From Phycisphaerales bacterium UBA3190 (lineage in GTDB: Bacteria > Planctomycetota > Phycisphaerae > Phycisphaerales > UBA1924), in contig DEXG01000006.1 in assembly GCA_002364005.1 (NCBI GenBank), positions 37,589 to 74,094 on the forward strand: 36,506 nt of DNA, given 5' to 3'. The notes under the pieces were generated by a model. The model made no database searches. It was given only the letters and a program-made list of their open reading frames with translations, and was not told the origin of the DNA. The translations under genes and the position numbers were made by a program. Numbering within the stretch: position 1 is the stretch's first letter; each line of letters begins with the position of its first letter. Below are positions 1 to 7,061 of this stretch, piece by piece.

Positions 1-889
1 TCGTGTAGATCACGATGCGTTCGGCGCGGAAATCAACCCATCGTTTGGTTGAGGGGGACTGATATTGCACCCGCACCCCACCGTCGGCGGTGATGATGGA
101 CTGGCTCCCGCCACGGGCCGCGTCGATGACGACTCGCCCGCCGATGGAGATGGAGAAGACGCCGTCGGGATCGAAGACCGGGCCGCGTGGCGACGGGGTG
201 GCGTTGTTGGGCGGGATGACGCCTTCTTTGCCCTGCTGGATTGCTTGCCTTTGTGTCGGGCGATCGGGCTTGGCGACTGTCGGTGCGGACCACGGGCGTT
301 TGGATGCCTCGGCGACGCTGTCGTCGCCGATGCCGAGCACGCGTTGGGCAAAGACCTGTTCGGCTGCTTGGCGTAGACGACCGGCCTGACTGTCGGGCTT
401 CGGTGGCTGATCAAAGCGGGCATCGAGTGCCAGCATCAGGGGCTGGCTGAGTTCAATGACGCCGCGCACCGGGAGGCGCTGGGCCTGCATGGTCATGGTG
501 CCATCGGTCGACCGCGTGTCCTCGAAGACCGCGTAAACCTGATACCTCGTCATTCCATCGGCTTGGCCGAGTTTGCGGAGCCAGAGGCAGGCCGAGCGGG
601 CCACGAAGGTGCTGTCGGCCAGTTGGACCTGAACATCGCCCAGCAGCTGCATGCGATGGGTCGAGCCCTCGCGCCAGACCCAGCCCGAGCGGGCACGCAG
701 GTTGATTGAGCCCACGATCGGGTTGATGGCGAAGTCGATCTGGTCAAAGCCGACCTCATTCTGGGGTTGGATGGCCGTGTGTTCGATGCCGCCCAGAGCT
801 GCGGGCCCTGGGGCGAACGCGGCACATGAGCCAGCGATGATGGCCAGCAGTGATCGTCGGGATGTGCGAGTGCGAACGGGGTCTGGCAT
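1..889 (-). CDS. Exported protein with OstA/LptA-like features (3' part missing)
   Basis: An uninterrupted frame of 296 codons runs from an ATG at 889 off the left edge, so the C-terminus is not in the window. The N-terminus reads like an export signal: basic TSRRS (weakly Tat-like), then a hydrophobic stretch LLAIIAGSCAAF, with likely cleavage near residue 30. Later segments have short beta-strand patterns with repeated phrases such as LLGDVQVQLADSTFVA and ADGGVRVQYQ...FRAERIVIY. These resemble the OstA/LptA beta-jellyroll repeats of lipopolysaccharide-transport proteins, in which alternating strands end in an 'AxRAxxW/Y' phrase. AAGGA lies about 10 bases upstream of the ATG. It is divergent from the YhaM-like gene. 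That it is a gene is well supported by the open frame and codon pattern; the OstA link is inferred from pattern only, and it could be another beta-rich envelope protein. Confidence 0.72.
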   Translation of the reverse strand, partial: MPDPVRTRTSRRSLLAIIAGSCAAFAPGPAALGGIEHTAIQPQNEVGFDQIDFAINPIVGSINLRARSGWVWREGSTHRMQLLGDVQVQLADSTFVARSACLWLRKLGQADGMTRYQVYAVFEDTRSTDGTMTMQAQRLPVRGVIELSQPLMLALDARFDQPPKPDSQAGRLRQAAEQVFAQRVLGIGDDSVAEASKRPWSAPTVAKPDRPTQRQAIQQGKEGVIPPNNATPSPRGPVFDPDGVFSISIGGRVVIDAARGGSQSIITADGGVRVQYQSPSTKRWVDFRAERIVIYT

Positions 890-977
890 GCGCTTTGGGT
901 CCTTGCGGCGTCTGGAGTCCAAGTGTACCCGATCGGGTTGGCTGTTGTGGCGCATGGAGATTCCCGGGCGGCATATC

Positions 978-983
978 TATGCT
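978..983 (+). promoter_or_regulatory. -10 element TATGCT for a probably leaderless yhaM mRNA
   Basis: TATGCT ends six bases before the A of the ATG at 990, so transcription would begin at or next to the start codon. A weak -35 (TGGAGA, 955-960) lies 17 bases upstream. There is no Shine-Dalgarno sequence before the ATG. The same arrangement occurs before 8030 and 11397. Confidence 0.55.
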
Positions 984-989
984 GTTGCC

Positions 990-1988
990 ATGAGCATGAA
1001 CACCGCACGACGCACCATTGCCGAGATGAAGCCCGCTGAGCGGCTCGACGGCATTTATTCGATCGCCAACGCCCAGCTGGGCACGACGCAGAAGGGCAAG
1101 CCGTACCTTCGCTGCCTGCTTGGAGATGCCTCGGGTCAGGCCTCGGGCCGCATGTGGTCGATTGAGGAGAGCACCTTCAGGCGTCTGCCGACTGACGGGT
1201 TCGTGTGGGTTGAGGGCGAGACCCAGGCCTACCAGGGTGAGCTGCAGATCATCATCCACCGCATTGATCCACATGAGCCCACACCTGAGCAGCTTCGCGA
1301 GATCCTGCCCGCATCGGACCGGGACCCTGCGGAGATGTTTGAGCAGGTCAAGCAGCTTCTGGGCACGCTTGAGCACCCGGCGATGAAGGCGCTGGCTGAG
1401 ACTTATCTTGCCGACGAGTACCTGATGGACGGGTTCCGCAACGCACCGGCCGCGGCTCGCCTGCACCACGCCTACTTGGGCGGCTTGCTTGAGCACACGC
1501 TGACGCTGATGCAGCTGACTGATGTGATCTGCCCGCTCTACCCACGGGTCAACCGGGATATCGTGATGATGGGCCTGTTCCTGCACGATCTGGGCAAGAC
1601 CCGCGAGCTGTACTTCGATCGGGGCTTTGGCTACACCGATCGGGGCGAGCTGATCGGGCACTTGGTTGAGGGGGCGATCATGCTCCACGACAAGGCTCAG
1701 CAGATGATGCTCGAGACCGGGACACGCCTGCCCGCGGGTGCGTTGACGATCCTGCAGCACATCATCATCTCGCATCACGAGCGGCCCGAGTACGGGGCGG
1801 CCAAGATCCCCTCGTCGCCCGAGGCGGTGCTGGTGTCGCTGATCGACAATCTGGACGCCAAGACGGTGATGGCACTGGATGCGGCCCGTCCCAAGCGTGA
1901 GAGCGATTTCTCGCTCGGCGGGAACTTCACCGAAAAGAACTGGGCTCTGGGCGTGAAACTGTACCGCCCTGACCCGCTGGCGGACTGA
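990..1988 (+). CDS. yhaM: YhaM-type 3'-5' exoribonuclease (OB-fold plus HD domain)
   Basis: 332 residues. The N-terminal ~130 residues match the OB-fold nucleic-acid-binding part of YhaM (phrases YLRCLLGDASGQASGRMW and EGETQAYQGELQIII). The rest is an HD domain with HHAYLGGLLEHT, then the metal-binding LHDLGK (His199-Asp200), ISHHE and a late Asp (SLIDNLDAK). YhaM/Cbf1 proteins remove nucleotides from the 3' ends of RNA and single-stranded DNA in a metal-dependent way, usually Mn or Co. Length and domain order are normal for the family. The frame is open far upstream (to 651), but the family start and the -10 hexamer favour the ATG at 990; a second Met lies two codons on. A small inverted repeat follows the gene (2001-2015). 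Confidence 0.9.
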   Translation: MSMNTARRTIAEMKPAERLDGIYSIANAQLGTTQKGKPYLRCLLGDASGQASGRMWSIEESTFRRLPTDGFVWVEGETQAYQGELQIIIHRIDPHEPTPEQLREILPASDRDPAEMFEQVKQLLGTLEHPAMKALAETYLADEYLMDGFRNAPAAARLHHAYLGGLLEHTLTLMQLTDVICPLYPRVNRDIVMMGLFLHDLGKTRELYFDRGFGYTDRGELIGHLVEGAIMLHDKAQQMMLETGTRLPAGALTILQHIIISHHERPEYGAAKIPSSPEAVLVSLIDNLDAKTVMALDAARPKRESDFSLGGNFTEKNWALGVKLYRPDPLAD

Positions 1989-2000
1989 TTCCCGAACCCA

Positions 2001-2015
2001 ACCCGAAACTCGGGT
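2001..2015 (+). other. Small hairpin after yhaM
   Basis: ACCCGA-AAC-TCGGGT forms a perfect 6-bp stem 13 bases after the yhaM stop codon. There is no following T-run, so it is at best a weak terminator or an RNA 3'-end stabiliser. Confidence 0.3.
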
Positions 2016-2035
2016 CGATTCACCCCTTCGGCGAG

Positions 2036-2064
2036 TTGACCCAACGCGGTTTCGGGGCTTCAAT
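2036..2064 (+). promoter_or_regulatory. Probable sigma-70 promoter of rpsD
   Basis: TTGACC (2036-2041) and TTCAAT (2059-2064) are separated by 17 bases. Transcription would start near 2071, giving a leader of about 130 bases that contains the two hairpins at 2133-2175. Confidence 0.5.
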
Positions 2065-2132
2065 CAACTCTCCCCAGGCATTGTGCCCGGGCCATGAACG
2101 CCGGACCGAAGACTCGGCCACCCGGCATGGTC

Positions 2133-2175
2133 GCTGCGAGCACCCTCGCAGCATCGCAGGTGGGAATGTCCCGCC
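2133..2175 (+). promoter_or_regulatory. Two-hairpin leader upstream of rpsD, possible S4 autoregulatory site
   Basis: Hairpin 1 is GCTGCGAG (2133-2140), loop CACC, CTCGCAGC (2145-2152): 8 perfect pairs. Hairpin 2 is GGTGGGA (2159-2165), loop ATG, TCCCGCC (2169-2175): 7 pairs including one G-T. Both sit in the predicted 5' leader 30-70 bases before the rpsD start. S4 is known to repress its own mRNA in E. coli and Bacillus through different leader structures; a role here is inference. Confidence 0.4.
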
Positions 2176-2202
2176 CTGCGGACGGTAGAAAGGAAAGCCG
2201 GT

Positions 2203-2802
2203 ATGGCTACATACACAGGACCCAAGGTCCGTCTCTCGCGTCGCGTCGGTGTCCCGATTTCGGATACCCCCAAGCACACCAGCAAGCGTCAGCTCACACC
2301 TCCCGGTATGCACGGCTACCGCGGTCGTCGTCTTCGTGACTACGGCATTCGTCTGCAGGAGAAGCAGAAGCTCCGCTACCACTACAACATCCTCGAGAAG
2401 CAGTTCCGCCTGACCGTGGACGAGGCGAAGCGTCGCCCCGGCAACTCGGGTGACATCCTGATGCAGCTGCTCGAGCTTCGTCTGGACAATGTGATTCGTC
2501 GTATGGGCGTGACCCGCACGATCTGGGCGGCCCGTCAGATGGTCGGCCACGGGCATGTGCTCGTGAACGGCAAGAAGGTCGATATCCCGTCGTACCGCGT
2601 CAAGGTCGGTGACAGCGTCACCCTCAAGACCAAGATCCAGAAGGTCGCACGCGAGAACATGGAATCGCTGGGCGGCCACGAGGTCCCGGGTTGGATCGCG
2701 TTCAACCCCAGCGAGCTGGGTGCGAAGATCGCTTCGCTTCCTACGACTGATCAGATCCCGTTCGATGTGAACACCAACCTGATCATCGAGTTCTATCGAT
2801 AA
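2203..2802 (+). CDS. rpsD: 30S ribosomal protein S4 (uS4)
   Basis: 199 residues, the normal length. The protein binds 16S rRNA early in 30S assembly. Recognisable parts are the N-terminal PPGMHGYRGRRLRDYGIRLQ region, LRLDNVIRRMG, the S4 RNA-binding domain with RQMVGHGHVLVNGKKVDIPS, and the C-terminal end PFDVNTNLIIEFYR. It has no zinc-binding cysteines, so it is the Cys-free type of S4. An AAAGGA-like ribosome-binding site lies about 8 bases upstream of the ATG. It stands alone rather than in the alpha operon with rpsM, rpsK and rpoA, and ends at a strong terminator. Confidence 0.98.
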   Translation: MATYTGPKVRLSRRVGVPISDTPKHTSKRQLTPPGMHGYRGRRLRDYGIRLQEKQKLRYHYNILEKQFRLTVDEAKRRPGNSGDILMQLLELRLDNVIRRMGVTRTIWAARQMVGHGHVLVNGKKVDIPSYRVKVGDSVTLKTKIQKVARENMESLGGHEVPGWIAFNPSELGAKIASLPTTDQIPFDVNTNLIIEFYR

Positions 2803-2853
2803 TACAATCCCGCCTCGCGTCCGGCACGGTTCTGACGCCGAGGATGAGCCAAG

Positions 2854-2889
2854 CGAATCCTCGGGTGAACACGCCCGAGGATTCGTTTT
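2854..2889 (+). terminator. Intrinsic terminator after rpsD
   Basis: A perfect 12-bp stem (2854-2865 with 2874-2885, CGAATCCTCGGG and its complement) around an 8-base loop is followed by TTTTC. It lies about 50 bases after the rpsD stop codon and just before the next gene's promoter. Confidence 0.9.
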
Positions 2890-2891
2890 CA

Positions 2892-2897
2892 TTGACA
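2892..2897 (+). promoter_or_regulatory. TTGACA -35 element before the SurA/PpiD-like gene
   Basis: A consensus -35 hexamer lies 27 bases upstream of the ATG at 2924, directly after the rpsD terminator. No good -10 is visible (GATCGA or CGATCT at most), so the promoter call is tentative. If it is used, the leader would be almost absent. Confidence 0.3.
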
Positions 2898-2923
2898 CAC
2901 CAACCGATTGAGATCGATCTGCC

Positions 2924-4924
2924 ATGATCAAGTTCATCCGCAAATTCCAGCTCCTGATTCTTGTGGTGGGCGGCTCGCTGCTCATGGTCGTCTTCCTGCT
3001 GCAGCCGATCCTGACTCGCCTGAGTCCCTCGGCGCAGAAGCAGAAGATCGCGACGCTCAACGATGGGACCACGATCACGCGTGGCGACCTCGATCGAGCG
3101 CGAGCCGCGATCACGCTGCTTGGTCGATCCAACCCGCAGGCGTTGGGGCCGATGGTCCAGGGCGGGCTTGGGCTGACATCGGAGAGCGATCGCGCCGCTG
3201 CATTGCACTGGATCATGCTCGCGGATCACGCACGCAACGCGGGGCTGATCGGTGAGGCGGGCGACGGCCAGGCCTGGATCCCGATTATTGCCGAGCGTCT
3301 TGCTCAATCGTTCGTCGAGAACGAGGCCCGCTCGGGTCGGATTCAGAGCATGGAGCAGTACGAGCAGCTGATGAACGAGGCGCGTGCGCAGTACATCGAC
3401 CTGATCAACCGGAGCGCGCAGAACGCGGCCGGCAGCATGAACGGGAAGATGGAAGATGTGTACCGCACCCTGGCCGAAGCGCGTGGCATGTATCGCATGA
3501 TGTCGGGCCTGGTCACGCTCCCGGCCTACAGCGATGCGGGCGCGATCGCGGCTGCAGAGCGGCTTTACGATGCGGTTGCGGTTGACGCGGTGCTGATCAA
3601 GGCCTCGACCATCTCCTCGGGCATCGAGGACCCAAGCGAGGAGCAGCTGCAGTCGTTCTTTGAACAGTACCGAGACCAGCAGGCCAGCGAGAACGAGTTC
3701 GGGATCGGGTATGTGCAACCGACGCGTATTCAGCTGGGCTGGATCACGCTCGACCTGAACATGTTCATGAACGCGGTCAAGGTCGATCGCGTTGAGCTGA
3801 GCAAGATGTGGCAGCAGGACCGTGCGACCTACCCCGGCGACTTCGCGTCAGAGAAGTTTGAGCTTGAGCGGAAGTACCGTGAGGACCAGGCGAACAACAT
3901 GATGGTCGAGGCGGACCGGATCATCCGGTCGCAGGTGCTTGCCAAGACCAACGGGATCCCGAACCGTGAGGGGATCCTGCAACTCCCAGATGACTGGGAG
4001 ACCCGGTACCCCAAGCTTGACGAGATCGCCAGCACGCTCACCGAGCGTCTCAATGACAAGTTCGATATGTCGCTGCCGACGATCGAGGTCAACCTGATCG
4101 GGGATCGCTGGCTGAACCAGAACGACATCACGATGCTCGACGGCGTTGGCAACTCGATCTATCAGGTCGGCTCGCGCCAGATCCCGATGATGGCGCTGCC
4201 TCAGTTCTTTGAGCTTGAAGAAGCAAACAAGACCGGGCTGGATGTGCAGCCCCTGCTGCCGATCGTGGATCACGCGGCTGTTGATGAGCTTGGGAATCGC
4301 TACTACGCGATGGTGCTCGATGTGCGGACCGCGGGTCCATCGGACAACATCGACGATGCGGGCCGTGAGCAGGTTGTCAGCGACTACAAGTCCCTCAAGG
4401 CCTTCGAGCTGCTCCAGACGCGAGCGGACGAGCTGGTGGGCCTGGTCGAAAGCAACGGCGACCTGGCTTCTGCTATTGACGCGGTGATGGCCATGTCACC
4501 AGACGCCAGCAGCGATCGTCCAAGTGCGCTGTCACAGATTCTGGTTCGTAAGAACAGCATCGCCCCCGGGCGGATCACCAGCTTTGTCGATCCGAATCTG
4601 AACGATGAGGCCTTCCGAGACGCGGTGCTCGAAGCCGCGGGCGATCTCGACCCGCTGGTTGATCCGGAAGCGGTCAGCGCCGACCCGATCGCCGTTGGCG
4701 TCGCGTTGCCTGCATCTCGCTCGCTGGCGCTCGCGCGACTGATCGCACCACGCCCGCTGACGCTCGAGGAATACCGTCTTCGTGCGAGCCAGGCGATTCA
4801 GCAGTCCGCGGGGCTTGAGCTGATGGAGTCGGGGTACCTCGAAACGAATCCGTTCTCGTTCGAGTCGCTCTCGGAACGCTACGGGCTGGAAATACTGGTC
4901 AGCGAAGATGACGAGAATATGTGA
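2924..4924 (+). CDS. Large membrane-anchored protein with SurA/PpiD-like N-terminal domain
   Basis: 666 residues. A short basic start (MIKFIRKFQ) is followed by one transmembrane segment at about residues 9-30 (LLILVVGGSLLMVVFLL); the remainder is predicted periplasmic. After the membrane span, the phrase IATLNDGTTITRGDLDRARAA looks like the opening of SurA/PpiD chaperone domains ('vNg..It..dl'). The body is helix-rich and charged, with a further LTLEEYRLRASQAIQQ segment near the end. I do not see a clear parvulin catalytic domain, so it may be a chaperone rather than an active peptidyl-prolyl isomerase. It is monocistronic and its stop codon directly abuts that of the convergent thiS. Gene certain; function tentative. 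Confidence 0.8.
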   Translation: MIKFIRKFQLLILVVGGSLLMVVFLLQPILTRLSPSAQKQKIATLNDGTTITRGDLDRARAAITLLGRSNPQALGPMVQGGLGLTSESDRAAALHWIMLADHARNAGLIGEAGDGQAWIPIIAERLAQSFVENEARSGRIQSMEQYEQLMNEARAQYIDLINRSAQNAAGSMNGKMEDVYRTLAEARGMYRMMSGLVTLPAYSDAGAIAAAERLYDAVAVDAVLIKASTISSGIEDPSEEQLQSFFEQYRDQQASENEFGIGYVQPTRIQLGWITLDLNMFMNAVKVDRVELSKMWQQDRATYPGDFASEKFELERKYREDQANNMMVEADRIIRSQVLAKTNGIPNREGILQLPDDWETRYPKLDEIASTLTERLNDKFDMSLPTIEVNLIGDRWLNQNDITMLDGVGNSIYQVGSRQIPMMALPQFFELEEANKTGLDVQPLLPIVDHAAVDELGNRYYAMVLDVRTAGPSDNIDDAGREQVVSDYKSLKAFELLQTRADELVGLVESNGDLASAIDAVMAMSPDASSDRPSALSQILVRKNSIAPGRITSFVDPNLNDEAFRDAVLEAAGDLDPLVDPEAVSADPIAVGVALPASRSLALARLIAPRPLTLEEYRLRASQAIQQSAGLELMESGYLETNPFSFESLSERYGLEILVSEDDENM

Positions 4925-5125
4925 TCAGCCGCCGCCGACGAGCGTGACGATCTCGATCGTCATGCCGTCCTGAATCTGAAATGAAGATCGTTCCCGCTTG
5001 GGGACGATTTTTTTGTCCACCTCGGCGGCACAGATCGAACCGGCGAGCCCGAGCTGCTCGATGAGCTGCTCGATCGTGGTGTGCTCAGGGAGCTGGCGGG
5101 GTTGGCCGTTGACAATGCAGTTCAT
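4925..5125 (-). CDS. thiS: Sulfur carrier protein ThiS
   Basis: 66 residues, ubiquitin-fold size. It begins MNCIVNGQPRQLP and ends IEIVTLVGGG. In ThiS the C-terminal Gly-Gly is adenylated and then thiocarboxylated to donate sulfur for the thiazole ring of thiamine. The C-terminus here has one extra Gly, which is seen in some family members. The other thiazole genes (thiG, thiH, thiF) are not in the window. It is the last gene of a minus-strand operon, starting 8 bases after the pncC stop, and its own stop directly abuts the convergent gene's stop at 4924. Confidence 0.88.
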   Translation of the reverse strand: MNCIVNGQPRQLPEHTTIEQLIEQLGLAGSICAAEVDKKIVPKRERSSFQIQDGMTIEIVTLVGGG

Positions 5126-5133
5126 GGTTGAGT

Positions 5134-5685
5134 TTATGCGTCGAATCGCTCCTGTTCATGCGGGAGCGTTTGGGTCGCCTGATCGATGGCCTGGTCCGCC
5201 ATGAGCATGGCGGTGAGGCACGATTGATGACGCACCTGACCGCGGTCGCCGGGGAAGCGGAAGCGTCGGCAATCGAGCCATGAGTTGGGCCCGGAAGCGC
5301 AGATCCAGACGGTGCCGATGGGTTTGGTCTCGGTCTCGCCCCCGGGGCCGGCGATGCCGGTGATGGCGAGGGCGTAGTCGGCTTGTGCCGCGTGTTGCCC
5401 GCCGCGCGCCATCTCGATGGCGGTCTGTGGACTGACCGCACCGTGGGTACCGAGCGTGTCGTCTGAGACCCCCACCATCGTGTGCTTGAGGGCGTTGCTG
5501 TAGGTGATGAACCCGCCGGGGTAGATGTCAGAGCTTCCAGGCATGGCGGTGATGCTGGCTCCGACGAGCCCGCCGGTGCAGCTCTCGACCGTGGTGATGG
5601 TCGTGGATGCCTCGCGTAAACGCTGGGAGAGCATCTCGACGGCGGCGATCAGCTCGGCCGGTTCTGGCACTTCGGGCGGTCGCAC
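5134..5685 (-). CDS. pncC: Nicotinamide-nucleotide amidohydrolase PncC (CinA C-terminal domain)
   Basis: 183 residues, matching the stand-alone CinA C-terminal domain. Signature phrases are TVESCTGGLVGASIT, PGGFITYSNALK, HGAVSPQTAIEMA and ALAITGIAGPGG...KPIGTVWI. PncC deamidates nicotinamide mononucleotide to nicotinic acid mononucleotide in pyridine-nucleotide recycling. The N-terminal molybdopterin-like half of full CinA is absent, as in E. coli PncC. The start is a GTG whose first base lies one base after the stop of the upstream GTPase gene (TGA-G-GTG), indicating translational coupling. Confidence 0.9.
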   Translation of the reverse strand: MRPPEVPEPAELIAAVEMLSQRLREASTTITTVESCTGGLVGASITAMPGSSDIYPGGFITYSNALKHTMVGVSDDTLGTHGAVSPQTAIEMARGGQHAAQADYALAITGIAGPGGETETKPIGTVWICASGPNSWLDCRRFRFPGDRGQVRHQSCLTAMLMADQAIDQATQTLPHEQERFDA

Positions 5686-5686
5686 C

Positions 5687-6853
5687 TCACGAACCCACGG
5701 CCATCAGGGTATCGAAGAGTTCGGGGATGCCCTTGGCGTGGGTGGCGACGGTCTCGACGATCGGGATCTTGCCGGCGATATCGCGCAGGTCGCGTACCAG
5801 CTCGTCCTCGCCCGGGTGGTCGGCCTTGTTGCACACGAAGATGTCGGCGATCTCCAGGATGCCGGCCTTGTCCATCTGCACCGCGTCGCCCATGCCGGGG
5901 GTCAGCACGACGGCGGTATGGTCAACGAAGTCGCGGATCATGGTCTCGTTCTGACCAGCGCCGACGGTCTCGACGAGGAGCGTGTCGTAGGCATCGTTGC
6001 CAGAGCAGGCGCCGCCGATGAGTTCGATGGCGTCGTTGAGCCCGTGGTAGTCCTCGCCGCGGATCGCAAGCGAGTGGTAGTAGACATGCTCACCGATGTT
6101 GTTGAAATCGACGCGGAGGCGATCGCCGAGGAGGGCGCCGTTGGTGATCGGGCTCTTGGGGTCGAAGGCGAGCACAGCACATCGACCGATGCTCGGGTCC
6201 TTCTGGGCACGCTTGAAGTGCTCCCTTGCGAGCTGGGCGACGAGCGTGCTCTTGCCCGCGCCGGGCGAGCCCGTGAGCCCGATGACGCGCTTCGGGCGTC
6301 GCCGGGTGGCGTCTTGACGCATGGGTTTTTCGTTGTGGATGAGGGAGAGGTCGCGCGAGAGCTGGGCGCTGGGATGATCGGTATCGACCTTGAGTGCCAG
6401 CTCGTGCACCGAGTCGCGGACGGCGTTGACAATGTCGATGAGCCCGGTGCCTGTTGGGAAGCACTGGCGGACCCCCATCTCCTTGAGCTTGGGGATGTCT
6501 TCTTGTGGAAGGATACCACCCATGAGCACGGGGATATCCGGGCGACCGACATTGGCCAGCCCGTCCATCAGGTGCTTGCCCAGCACGAGGTGCGAGTTGG
6601 ACATCATCGATGCGGCGATGACATCAACATCCTCGTCGCGTGCGGAGATCGCGAGGGACTGGGGCGTCTGCCAGAGCCCGGAGTAGATGACATGGATCCC
6701 CGAGTCGCGCAGTGCGCGGGCGATGACCTTGACCCCTCGATCGTGGCCGTCGAGTCCCATCTTGCCCAGCAGGACGCGAGGTCGATGGTCGAGATCGGCG
6801 CACCGGTCGAGTTTTTCAAATGCGCTGGTTGCTTCGCCGAGCTGATGGGCCAT
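5687..6853 (-). CDS. Fused B12-binding domain and MeaB/ArgK-type GTPase
   Basis: 388 residues from the ATG at 6853, preceded by GAGGA about 8 bases upstream; the frame is open to 6970 but the extra residues are unlike the family. Residues ~25-155 are a cobalamin-binding Rossmann domain with the base-off DxHxxG motif (DGHDRG, His37). Residues ~187-388 are a SIMIBI GTPase of the MeaB family: P-loop GSPGAGKS (195-202), FDPKSPITNGALLGDR, ETVGAGQNE and NKAD (342-345). MeaB proteins gate cofactor loading and protect B12-dependent acyl-CoA mutases. The order matches the first two parts of IcmF (isobutyryl-CoA mutase fused), but the mutase substrate-binding domain is absent, so a separate large subunit elsewhere is expected. 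First gene of an operon with pncC and thiS. Confidence 0.92.
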   Translation of the reverse strand: MAHQLGEATSAFEKLDRCADLDHRPRVLLGKMGLDGHDRGVKVIARALRDSGIHVIYSGLWQTPQSLAISARDEDVDVIAASMMSNSHLVLGKHLMDGLANVGRPDIPVLMGGILPQEDIPKLKEMGVRQCFPTGTGLIDIVNAVRDSVHELALKVDTDHPSAQLSRDLSLIHNEKPMRQDATRRRPKRVIGLTGSPGAGKSTLVAQLAREHFKRAQKDPSIGRCAVLAFDPKSPITNGALLGDRLRVDFNNIGEHVYYHSLAIRGEDYHGLNDAIELIGGACSGNDAYDTLLVETVGAGQNETMIRDFVDHTAVVLTPGMGDAVQMDKAGILEIADIFVCNKADHPGEDELVRDLRDIAGKIPIVETVATHAKGIPELFDTLMAVGS

Positions 6854-6904
6854 GGGGAGGGTCCTCGGTGTTTCTTGGATCTGGCGCTTCGTGGCGCGGG
6901 TGTG

Positions 6905-6910
6905 ATTGTA
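6905..6910 (-). promoter_or_regulatory. -10 element TACAAT for the B12/GTPase operon
   Basis: On the minus strand TACAAT lies 51 bases upstream of the ATG at 6853, giving a leader of about 45 bases with the GAGGA ribosome-binding site. The -35 region is weak. It is divergent from the hbd promoter. Confidence 0.4.
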
Positions 6911-6986
6911 CGCGCAACGACCTGAAAAGCCCATTTCGTGCTGGGCCTGTCTGGAGGACTGGAACGACATCGCGAAGGTGGTTGAC

Positions 6987-6992
6987 TATGCT
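6987..6992 (+). promoter_or_regulatory. -10 element TATGCT for the 3-hydroxybutyryl-CoA dehydrogenase gene
   Basis: TATGCT has ACGACA (4 of 6 consensus bases) 17 bases upstream at 6964-6969. The start would be near 6999, giving a leader of about 63 bases carrying AAGGAG. Confidence 0.4.
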
Positions 6993-7061
6993 TTTGACCC
7001 GGTTTCTGCCTTGGTATGGGCTGTTCGGGCATCAAGTCATCGCACGCAAGGAGCACGGCAC

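Noticed and set aside
756..2063. A 435-codon open frame on the minus strand opposite the YhaM-like gene
   Set aside because: It mirrors the codon pattern of a clear YhaM gene in a GC-rich genome and its translation has no family-like features.
5525..6925. A 466-codon plus-strand open frame opposite the B12/GTPase and pncC genes
   Set aside because: Both opposite-strand genes have complete family motifs; the plus-strand translation is an antisense artefact rich in Val, Asp and Gly.
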